Both the position numbers and the translations under genes were made by a program. Source: CAYVUI01 sp964454745 (lineage in GTDB: Bacteria; Planctomycetota; Phycisphaerae; Sedimentisphaerales; Anaerohalosphaeraceae). From it: a DNA stretch of 30,887 nucleotides. Under the pieces are notes generated by a model, which saw only the letters and a program-made list of their open reading frames with translations, was not told the DNA's origin and did not search any database. Every line of letters starts with the position of its first letter. The stretch's first letter is position 1. Location of the stretch: the NCBI GenBank assembly GCA_964454745.1, contig CAYVUI010000049.1, positions 1-30,887 of the forward strand. Reading direction: 5' to 3'. Positions 1 through 7,800 of this stretch are shown here, one piece after another.

Positions 1-1
1 C

Positions 2-334
2 CACGTCCCACTGGCGATCCTGCTGGCGGTGATCGTCTTCTCCGAGGCGTTCTATTTTATGGGCAAACCGGTTAACGCCCTCTACCACGTTCTGACCGGG
101 GGCATGCTGCTGTGTATTTTCTTTATCGCGACCGATCCGGTGACCATGCCGCTGACCACCAAAGGCATGTGGATCTTCGGCGTCGGCGTCGGCGTTTTGA
201 TTATGCTCATCCGTGTGCTGGGTGACTACCCCGAAGGCGTGATGTACGCGATCCTCATCATGAACGCCGTCTCACCGCTGATCGAACGATGGTGCAAACT
301 CGTTCCGTTTGGAGGAGCCCCGAAAAATGCATAA
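2..334 (+). CDS. rnfD: RnfD, electron transport complex membrane subunit (3' part)
   Basis: This is the C-terminal part of RnfD; the frame is open to the window edge, so the start lies outside. RnfD is an integral membrane subunit of the Rnf ferredoxin:NAD+ oxidoreductase and carries a covalently bound FMN in the family; the attachment site would lie upstream of this window. The visible part shows hydrophobic membrane segments and the family signature 'FIATDPVTMPLTTKGMW', followed by 'GDYPEGVMYAILIMNAVSPLIER', the typical RnfD/NqrB ending. Its stop codon overlaps the start of rnfG by 8 bases, so the two are translationally coupled. The order D-G-E-A-B downstream confirms the identity. Confidence 0.93.
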   Translation, partial: HVPLAILLAVIVFSEAFYFMGKPVNALYHVLTGGMLLCIFFIATDPVTMPLTTKGMWIFGVGVGVLIMLIRVLGDYPEGVMYAILIMNAVSPLIERWCKLVPFGGAPKNA

Positions 335-941
335 AAACGTCGTCTACTTCTTGAAACAAAGCTGGCTGCTCATCGTCGCCGCCTTTGGCTTCGGCCTGCT
401 GCTCGCGGTCACGCAATACGCCTGGCAGGACCGCATCGACGAAAACCAGGCCAATAAGTTTACCACCCTCGCCCAAAGCCTCGCCCCCGAGGCCAAACAG
501 TTCACCCCGGCCATCGAGCAGCAGCCCGTCATCCTCGCCGGCGGAAGCGAGGTCGTTATGGACATCTACAAGGGCATGGATGATAAAAAGCAAACCGTCG
601 CCTGGGCCTTCGTCATCAGCGGCTCGGGCTTTGCCGACAAGATCGAACTGATCGCCGGGGTCGATGCCTCGTTCCAGAAGCTGCTCGGCTACGGCGTGCT
701 CAGCTCCAACGAAACCCCCGGCTACGGCGACCAGATCAAAAACGCCTACTTCGCTGACCAGTTCGTGCAGGCCCCAGCCAAAGAGCTCAAACTCGTCAAA
801 ACCGGCGACGCATCCATCATCGATGATACCATCGTCGCCATCAGCGGCGCAACGGTTACCAGCCAGGCAATGGTCGATATCTTTAACAACTACATACGCC
901 CGGTTCGCGAAATCCTGCGGGCAGAGGGGATGGTGCAATAA
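327..941 (+). CDS. rnfG: RnfG, FMN-binding electron transport subunit
   Basis: RnfG is a membrane-anchored flavoprotein subunit of the Rnf complex whose FMN domain lies outside the cytoplasm. The protein has 204 residues with one N-terminal membrane segment (about residues 10-30) followed by an FMN-binding domain. The flavinylation motif 'SGATVTS' is present, and the family places the FMN phosphoester on the last Thr of SGATxT, here Thr178. The start chosen is the ATG at 327, because GGAGG at 311-315 precedes it at a usable distance; an upstream TTG at 309 is also in frame but would absorb that ribosome binding site. It overlaps rnfD by 8 bases and rnfE by 1 base. Confidence 0.95.
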   Translation: MHKNVVYFLKQSWLLIVAAFGFGLLLAVTQYAWQDRIDENQANKFTTLAQSLAPEAKQFTPAIEQQPVILAGGSEVVMDIYKGMDDKKQTVAWAFVISGSGFADKIELIAGVDASFQKLLGYGVLSSNETPGYGDQIKNAYFADQFVQAPAKELKLVKTGDASIIDDTIVAISGATVTSQAMVDIFNNYIRPVREILRAEGMVQ

Positions 942-1552
942 TGGCAGAAACCAAAACCGGATTAGCAAAAATCTTTACCGCCGGACTCTGGGACGAAAAC
1001 CCCGTCCTGCGACTGCTGCTGGGTATGTGCCCCACGCTGGCGGTCACCTTCGCGCTCAAGCCCGCCCTGACGATGGGCATGTGCGTCATCTTCGTGCTGC
1101 TGTGTGCGAACATCGTCGTCTCGCTGATGCGCAACCTGCTAAAGCTCCACCTCCGCATCCTGATGTTCACCCTGACGATTTCCACCTTTGTCACCATCGC
1201 GGACCTCTACCTCAAGGCCTTCATGCCCGACATGTCCGCGGCCCTGGGCCCGTACATCCCGCTGATCATCGTCAACTGCCTGATCATCTGCCGCGCTGAG
1301 GCCTGCGCCAGCAAGAACGGCCTTCTCGTGAGCATCGTAGACGCACTCGGCATGGGCATCGGCTTTACCCTGACCCTGGCCATCCTCGCGGCCATTCGCG
1401 AATTTCTCTCCGCCGGCACCATCGGCGGCGTGTCGCTGCTGCCCGATTCGTTCGTCCCCATCGCCGGCATGGCCATGCCCGTCGGCGCGTTCGTAACCCT
1501 TGGATTCATGCTGGCCGGCGTCAACCTGATCAGCAAAAAGATAAGCACATAA
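941..1552 (+). CDS. rnfE: RnfE, electron transport complex membrane subunit
   Basis: RnfE is an integral membrane subunit homologous to NqrD and pairs with RnfA. The 203-residue protein is almost wholly hydrophobic, with about six membrane segments. Cys30 in 'LLGMCPTLAV' and Cys113 in 'IVNCLIICRAEA' match the positions that, with the equivalent RnfA cysteines, hold an intramembrane [2Fe-2S] cluster in the Nqr/Rnf family. The start codon ATG shares one base with the rnfG stop codon, which indicates tight translational coupling. The family hallmark 'RAEACASKNG' is present. Length and motifs are normal for the family. Confidence 0.95.
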   Translation: MAETKTGLAKIFTAGLWDENPVLRLLLGMCPTLAVTFALKPALTMGMCVIFVLLCANIVVSLMRNLLKLHLRILMFTLTISTFVTIADLYLKAFMPDMSAALGPYIPLIIVNCLIICRAEACASKNGLLVSIVDALGMGIGFTLTLAILAAIREFLSAGTIGGVSLLPDSFVPIAGMAMPVGAFVTLGFMLAGVNLISKKIST

Positions 1553-1562
1553 AGGAGCAGAA

Positions 1563-2150
1563 ATGGACCTCTTGCAGACATTGCTCATTGCGTTTTTGTC
1601 CATGGTCATCGTGGACAACCTCGTGTTCACCAAGTTCCTGGGTATCTGCCCGTACCTCGGCGTCTCGGGCCGGGTCGACATGGCCTTCGGCATGGGCTGC
1701 GCGGTAACCTTCGTGGTCACCATCGCCGGCATTTTCACCTGGCTGATCGACCATTTCGTCCTGATGCCTTTCGATCTCGAAGTCACCCGCTATGTCTGCT
1801 TTATCCTCGTCATCGCCGGTTCCGTCCAGCTTGTCGAGATGTACATGCGGAAATTCTTTCCCCCGCTCTACGAATCTTTCGGCATCTTCCTGCCGCTGAT
1901 CACCACGAACTGCGCGATCCTCGGCCTGTGCCTGTTCCTCAATCTCTGGCAGGTCGGCAATTTCCTCGAAGCCGTCGTCCTTAGCTTCGGCGCCGGCATC
2001 GGCTTTACCATGGCGATCTGCATCATGGCCGGGATCCGCGAGAATTTACTGCTCTCGGATGTCCCCGAGCCGCTCGAAGGGGCGCCGATCACCCTGATTA
2101 CTGCCGGAATTTTGTCGCTGGCCTTCATGGGCTTTTCCGGTATGCTGTAA
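1563..2150 (+). CDS. rnfA: RnfA, electron transport complex membrane subunit
   Basis: RnfA is the inverted-topology partner of RnfE (homologue of NqrE). The 195-residue protein has about six membrane segments. Cys29 in 'FLGICPYLGV' and Cys117 in 'ITTNCAILG' correspond to the residues that ligate the membrane [2Fe-2S] cluster shared with RnfE. The ATG is preceded by AAGGAG about 6 bases upstream, a good ribosome binding site, 10 bases after the rnfE stop. The C-terminal signature 'IMAGIRENLLLSDVPEPLEGAPI' is typical of RnfA. Nothing unusual was seen. Confidence 0.96.
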   Translation: MDLLQTLLIAFLSMVIVDNLVFTKFLGICPYLGVSGRVDMAFGMGCAVTFVVTIAGIFTWLIDHFVLMPFDLEVTRYVCFILVIAGSVQLVEMYMRKFFPPLYESFGIFLPLITTNCAILGLCLFLNLWQVGNFLEAVVLSFGAGIGFTMAICIMAGIRENLLLSDVPEPLEGAPITLITAGILSLAFMGFSGML

Positions 2151-2180
2151 ACAAAATGAAACCGAAGTTCGGAACGAGCT

Positions 2181-3056
2181 ATGTTTGAAATTATTGCGGT
2201 ATCAATGGACAAGTTTCTTTCAGCGGGGCTGACCCTGCTGGCACTGGGTACGGTCTTCTCTATTATCCTACTGGTCGCCAGCATCAAACTCCGCGTCGAA
2301 GTAGACCCCAAGATCGAGGCGGTGCAAAGTGTCCTGCCCGGCATCGACTGCGGCGCGTGCGGGTACGCCGGCTGCGCATCCTATGCCAAGGCCGTCGTTG
2401 CCGACCCGGCCCTTATCGGGAAATGCGCCCCCGGCGGCCCGGATACCAGCGGCAAAATCGCCGCGGTCCTCAACCTTGAAGTCTCCAGCGGCGGTGCCGC
2501 CAGGCGGCCCATCGTCCACTGCCGTGCCCACACCGGCGATAAGGAATTCTACGCCGAGTACACCGGCATCCCGTCCTGCACCGCGGCCAACGCCGTCACG
2601 AACGTACAGTCCTGCCGCTTCGGCTGCCTGGGCTACGGCGACTGCGTAGCCTCCTGCAAATTCGACGCCCTGCACATCATAGACGGCCTGGCCACAGTGG
2701 ACTACGAGAAATGTACCGGCTGCTCCGCGTGTGCAAAGGCCTGCCCGCGAGACCTCATCGAGATGGTCCCCTTCACCCACGACCCGATGATCACCGTCGC
2801 CTGTTCCTCGCAGGAATCCGGCAAGGACACCCGCGGCATGTGCAAAGTCGGCTGCATCGGCTGCAAGATGTGCACCAGGCAGGCCGAGGGCATGTTCGAG
2901 ATGAACGGCAATGTCGCCCGAACCGTGTACGAAAACTACCAGCCCGGTGAACCGGCGGATAACGCCATGCAAAAATGCCCGACCAAGGTTATCGTTCTCC
3001 GCGGCAAAGGCGTTGAAGAAGAAACGCACAAACAGCAGGCCGCTCAATCTTCGTGA
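2181..3056 (+). CDS. rnfB: RnfB, iron-sulfur electron entry subunit
   Basis: RnfB accepts electrons from reduced ferredoxin and feeds the Rnf complex. The 291-residue protein begins with one membrane anchor (about residues 12-35). A 4Fe-4S 'Fes' domain follows, with Cys57, Cys60, Cys65 and Cys82 ('CGACGYAGC' plus a distal Cys). Three ferredoxin-like clusters come next: Cys145/149/155/159, the classical CxxCxxCxxxC at 178/181/184/188, and Cys221/225/228/231 with a distal Cys266. This long multi-cluster form resembles RnfB of anaerobes such as clostridia. The ribosome binding site upstream of 2181 is weak (GGAACGAG). It is last in the rnf cluster, and the next reading frame can start within its stop codon. 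Confidence 0.95.
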   Translation: MFEIIAVSMDKFLSAGLTLLALGTVFSIILLVASIKLRVEVDPKIEAVQSVLPGIDCGACGYAGCASYAKAVVADPALIGKCAPGGPDTSGKIAAVLNLEVSSGGAARRPIVHCRAHTGDKEFYAEYTGIPSCTAANAVTNVQSCRFGCLGYGDCVASCKFDALHIIDGLATVDYEKCTGCSACAKACPRDLIEMVPFTHDPMITVACSSQESGKDTRGMCKVGCIGCKMCTRQAEGMFEMNGNVARTVYENYQPGEPADNAMQKCPTKVIVLRGKGVEEETHKQQAAQSS

Positions 3057-3073
3057 AGGCAAAAACCATTGTC

Positions 3074-4783
3074 ATGAAATGGACGCTCAAACTTGTTTTG
3101 CTGATTCTGCTTGCGGCCGGTCCGCTCCGCGCTGCCGAGGTCCAGACCCGCGTCCATTCCTTCACCCCGCCCAAAGACGTAAAATCAATGCCCGTAAATG
3201 CCCACGCCGGTACAGTTTTTTTCTATAAGGATGTCTATTACTGGTACGGAGTCAGCCTCACCCAGACCCTCGATGAAAACCAAAGCCCCGTCCAGGGCAT
3301 TCGATGTTACGTATCCAAAGACTTCTACAACTGGTTCGACGAAGGGCTGGTGCTCACTCTCAACACCAAGCCCGGCCACGACCTCTCCGCCGGCGTCACG
3401 CTCAAGCGGCCTATGGTCCTCTACGACGCAGGGAATACCCGCTTTCTGCTCTACGTCCTCATCGAGCGCCCCGGCCAGGGTTCGGTTCTCGGTGTCGCCT
3501 CGGCGTACTCGCCCGTCGGTCCGTTTCAGTATCTCATGGGGGTTCGGCCCAACGGCTACGGTGTCGCCGACTTTACCGTCTTCCAGCAGGAAAAAAACAA
3601 CGCCGTGCTCTTCTATGTCCCCCTCGGCGTTCAGGCCGTGCATATCTGCCCCATGAGCGAAGACCTCGTCGTCCCCGAGAGCAAATACCAGCCCTGTTTC
3701 CAGGGTCTCGGCGTTGCCAACCTCTGTATCTTCAAAAAAGACGATACGTTTTTCCTCGCCGGCTCGCTGGGCAGCGATTCTGTCGCGGGCCCCGGTTTTC
3801 TCGGCAAGGCAAAATCCCTCCAGGGCCCCTGGCAGCAGGCCGGCAGTATGTTCGCCGGGCCCGGATATGAAAACGGCTATTCCACTGTACCTCTCTCGGT
3901 TCTGGCCGCAGGCAGGGACGGGCAAAATCTCATCTACCTCGGCCGCGATACATCCCAAAAGCAGACCATGGCGAACGATACCGTCTTTCTGCCGATTCTC
4001 TTTGAATACGGCCGCCCCATCGTCCGCCCGCAGAAAACCTGGGATATGTCGGTATTTGAGAAAGGCTTTCGCCGCTCGGATAACATCCCCCCGACCATCC
4101 CCGGCCGCGTCCGCGTACTGGCGACCGCAGACGACCAGGTCTGGCTCGGCTGGGATCCGTCCACCGACGACGACCACATCGCTGCTTATAAAGTCTACCG
4201 CAACGGAAAATGGCTCAAAGAAGTCTACACCACCCAGGTCCACGATACCGACCTGGCCTTCGGGGATCAGTATCTCTATGAGATCAGCGCTGTAGACCTG
4301 GCCGGCAACGAATCCATCCGTTCTCAAAAAGTCCCCGTCGAAATGGGAGCCCTCGGCGGCCTGAGCGCAGATTATTACCCCGGCAAAATCAACGGCGCCG
4401 CCGCCATTGCCCGGCTGGACAAGGGGATCGACTTCGACTTCGGCTACAACGGCCCCGCACAGCCCATACCCCGCGACGGCTTTACCATCCGCTGGACCGG
4501 AAAAATCATCCCCCGCTACTCCCAGACGTATACTCTCATTCTCAAAGCAGACGACTCGGTCCAAATGTGGATCGACGACAAGCTCGTGATCGACAAAAAG
4601 GATGCCCGGGGTGACATGGCCGAATACCGCGCCGAGGTCCGCTTTGCCTCGCAGAAACCCGCGAAGATCAAGATCGAATACCAGGACCACTTAGGCCCAT
4701 CCTCTATCCAGTTGCTCTGGCAGTCCCCTGACCAGGTCCGCGAAATCATCCCCGCCGAAAGCCTCCGGCCGTCCTGGTACTAA
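3074..4783 (+). CDS. Secreted GH43-like beta-propeller protein with FN3 and PA14 domains
   Basis: This appears to be an exported carbohydrate-active protein. A signal peptide (about residues 1-20, 'LLILLAAGPLRA') is followed by a five-bladed propeller region resembling GH43, especially the exo-beta-1,3-galactanase-like branch with 'NAH[AG]G...YYWYG' at its start and 'GVASAYSPVGPF' further on. A fibronectin type III domain ('YKVYRNGKWLKE', 'YEISAVDLAGNES') and a C-terminal PA14 domain ('GLSADYYPGK', 'DDSVQMWIDDKLVIDKK'), a common sugar-binding module, follow. The Glu of the usual 'ERP' motif after the first blade is Lys here (KRPMVLYD), so catalysis is uncertain. A GTG at 3053 overlapping the rnfB stop is an alternative start adding seven residues. 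The substrate is not known. Confidence 0.8.
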   Translation: MKWTLKLVLLILLAAGPLRAAEVQTRVHSFTPPKDVKSMPVNAHAGTVFFYKDVYYWYGVSLTQTLDENQSPVQGIRCYVSKDFYNWFDEGLVLTLNTKPGHDLSAGVTLKRPMVLYDAGNTRFLLYVLIERPGQGSVLGVASAYSPVGPFQYLMGVRPNGYGVADFTVFQQEKNNAVLFYVPLGVQAVHICPMSEDLVVPESKYQPCFQGLGVANLCIFKKDDTFFLAGSLGSDSVAGPGFLGKAKSLQGPWQQAGSMFAGPGYENGYSTVPLSVLAAGRDGQNLIYLGRDTSQKQTMANDTVFLPILFEYGRPIVRPQKTWDMSVFEKGFRRSDNIPPTIPGRVRVLATADDQVWLGWDPSTDDDHIAAYKVYRNGKWLKEVYTTQVHDTDLAFGDQYLYEISAVDLAGNESIRSQKVPVEMGALGGLSADYYPGKINGAAAIARLDKGIDFDFGYNGPAQPIPRDGFTIRWTGKIIPRYSQTYTLILKADDSVQMWIDDKLVIDKKDARGDMAEYRAEVRFASQKPAKIKIEYQDHLGPSSIQLLWQSPDQVREIIPAESLRPSWY

Positions 4784-4806
4784 CGTAGAGCAGATTCCCT
4801 TCGCGG

Positions 4807-7800
4807 TTACGGCTCATCAGCCGGGGCAAAGGACAAACTCGCTTCTCCCGTCCCGCCGTAGGCACCCATATTCACCAGGTTGCCATGCGGCATTGGTTCG
4901 TTCTGCCAGTCTGCGTCTGCCGGGTCGCCGGCATCAATGCACGGGCTAAACTCCGCATCGAGCACCCACACGCCGAACTCTCGCGGTTGGAGATAATCCC
5001 GGCACAGCCGCCCCAGGTCCGCGGTGCCAATCATATAATCCCGGTTCATATCCATCGTAAAGCAGCTCTCGAAGCAGCACAGCCGGTACTGCCCGTCCTG
5101 GTACCACGCATTCCAGAACGCCGACAGCATCGAAAAATCGACAAGGTTCACCTGCTGGTCTCGGTTAAAGTCCGCCGCCGAATATCCTTCGTACAGCCAC
5201 CGCCCGCTGTCGCTGCGGAGATGGTAATCGCCCGGAATATTATTCTCGCGTTCATTGATCCCCGGTGTAAAGAGGTTGTCAATCCAGCCGTTCCCGCCGT
5301 CATCGGCGTTTTGGGCAAACAATGGGTCGGTATCGATATTGCCCTCTGCCCAGTCGATCCACGCCGGATTCGGGGTTACGGTTCCGCCCGCGTCGTAGAA
5401 GAGAATCTGGTCGATCCCGTTCTGGATCAAACAGTGCGAGACATGGATCATCGGCTCAGGCTCGGGCAGATACGGAATCGAAATCGCGATCTGCTTGTTC
5501 AAATTCATATTGAACACATCAAAATTGTTCCAGATGATACTGTTCTTCAGGTCGATCGTTCCGTCAGAACAGTAAATCCCCGGAAAACGAAGATGCGGGG
5601 CGCCCGGATGCACCCGGTTGTCCGCCAGCGTGCAGTTTTCCATCTCCAGCGAAGTCCTCGAAAGGTAAATGCAGTTCGTCGAGTAGGTCTGCCCCGTGTC
5701 GAGGATATCGTTATCGGCAATCAGGCAGTTGTGTAAAATCAAGCGGTAGTCCCCGGTTCCCTGGCTGTTGAAGGTGAATACAGAATTGACACGGTTGTTC
5801 GTAAACCGGCAGTGCTCAAACGTCATCGAACTCGAAGTGCCCGAGACAATGTACCGCGTAAAGAAATCACGGAACACACAGTTGCGTACCACCGGGGCCG
5901 TTGCGTAGGAACTGTAAAACGCCGACGCGTAGGTCGGGCTCGCCGGCTCGTTGGTAAATGTCAGCCCCTCGATACTGGCCTGGGCAAAGTCGAGATTATC
6001 AAACCAGAATGAACTGGTGTACTGCCCCGGCAGCAGGGTCGTCTGGGCCACGATCTCCGGATCGTCCGGGTCCACGCTTCGGATCGTAATCTGCTTATCG
6101 ACCGCGATGTCCCGGTTACCCGGTCCGTAATAAAGCCCCGGCTGAAGGATCACTTCGTCGCCGTTCTCGGCGGCCTCCACCGCCTCTTCAATCGTCGGGT
6201 ACTCCATCGGCACATGCCGCTGGCCGGGATGGTACAGGTGCAGATTCATCGGTACAATGACCGGCGAATTCAAGGCGCTTTCCGCGGTTATAGTCAGGTC
6301 GCATTCGTAAAAACCAACCGCATACGGATCCGCCGCCGCGGGATTGAGCATCACGGTAACAAACGCAAACGAACTCTCGCCCGAGGCCGGTATCGTACTG
6401 ACCCACGAACAGGGACTGTCAATTGCATACTCGACCGGGTCCCCGTTGCTGCTGGTCATCAGCAGGGTCGTAAACGACATTTGCGGGCTGCCCATGTCCG
6501 ACTCAAATTCTGTTTGCTCCACGGTTACCTCAATCTCGGGCCTTGCGACCGACAGGCTCACAAACACACTCTGCGGTGAATTATCCGCATTTGGGGCCGA
6601 CACGATCAGCTCACACAAATGTGAACCGTAACCGGCAGCCACCGGATCCACCTCAAGCTGTACCTGGGTCGATTCTCCGCCCCCTGCCTGGCCCGTCCGC
6701 TCACTGACCGTCAGCCACGGCGTAAGCTCACAACCCGAGATCGTCCAGTCGAGGCTGCCCTGTCCGGTGTTGCTGATCGTAAATTCCTGCGAAGCCGGGA
6801 TATCGATAATCCCGTCACTGGCAAAATCGATCGTATCCGTGCTGACCGACAGAACCGGTGAGGCCACTTCCAGGCTCACCGTAACGACCTGCGGCGAATT
6901 CTGTGTATCCGGGGCAGATACCGTAAGCTGGCAGGTATGGCTGCCGTAGCCCAGCCCCGCGGGATCGACGCTCACTTCCACCAATGTGGATTCATTCGGT
7001 CCCTCCTGGCCGGATTTCCGGTCAAGGCTAAGCCATGGGCACGACTCATCCCCAAGAATGGACCAGCTCATCGTGTCGGTGCCGGTGTTGGTAATGCCAA
7101 AGCTCTTCGGTGCCGGGGTTTCACCCGGCCCCGCTGCGAATGACAGGCTGTTTGTACTAAGTGACAAAATTGCCGAGGTAACTTCGAAATGAACCGTAAT
7201 TACCTGGGGTGAATTTTCCGCATTGGGTGCGGATACCGTAAGCTGGCAAGAGTGCTGGCCGTAACCCACGGCTGCCGGATTTACGGCAACCTCAACCGTG
7301 GAAGAATTGCCCGAAGTCGTACTGCCGCTTTCCTGGTTGAGCGAAAGCCACGCGCAGGCGTCCGCACCGGTAATCGTCCAGTTCATACTGTCAGTACCCG
7401 TGTTGGAGATGCTAAACGTCTTCGATGCGGGCGGGTCCTGGCTGCCGGCCGTGAACGACACGCTGTTCGTACTGACCGCCATCACCGGCGGCATTACCGT
7501 AAAGTTAACCGTAATCACCTGCGGTGAATTCTCCGCGTCCGGGGCCGAAACGGTAAGCTGGCAGCTATGCTCACCATAACCTGCCGCGATGGGATTGACA
7601 CTGACCTGCACCTGGGAAGGATTGCCCGAAGTCGCGCTGCCGCTTTCCTGGTTGAGCGAGAGCCACGCGCAGCTATCGGCACCGGTAATCGTCCAGTTGA
7701 GCGTATCGAGGCCGGTATTTTGTATCGTAAGGTTTTGCGGTGCGGGCGTATCCTCGGTTCCCGCGGCGTTGAACGAGAATGTATTGGTACTTAACGCCAT

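Noticed and set aside
3185..4690. A 501-codon open frame on the - strand opposite the GH43-like gene
   Set aside because: It mirrors the coding strand of a gene with clear domains, has no ribosome binding site or family match, and is a shadow frame.
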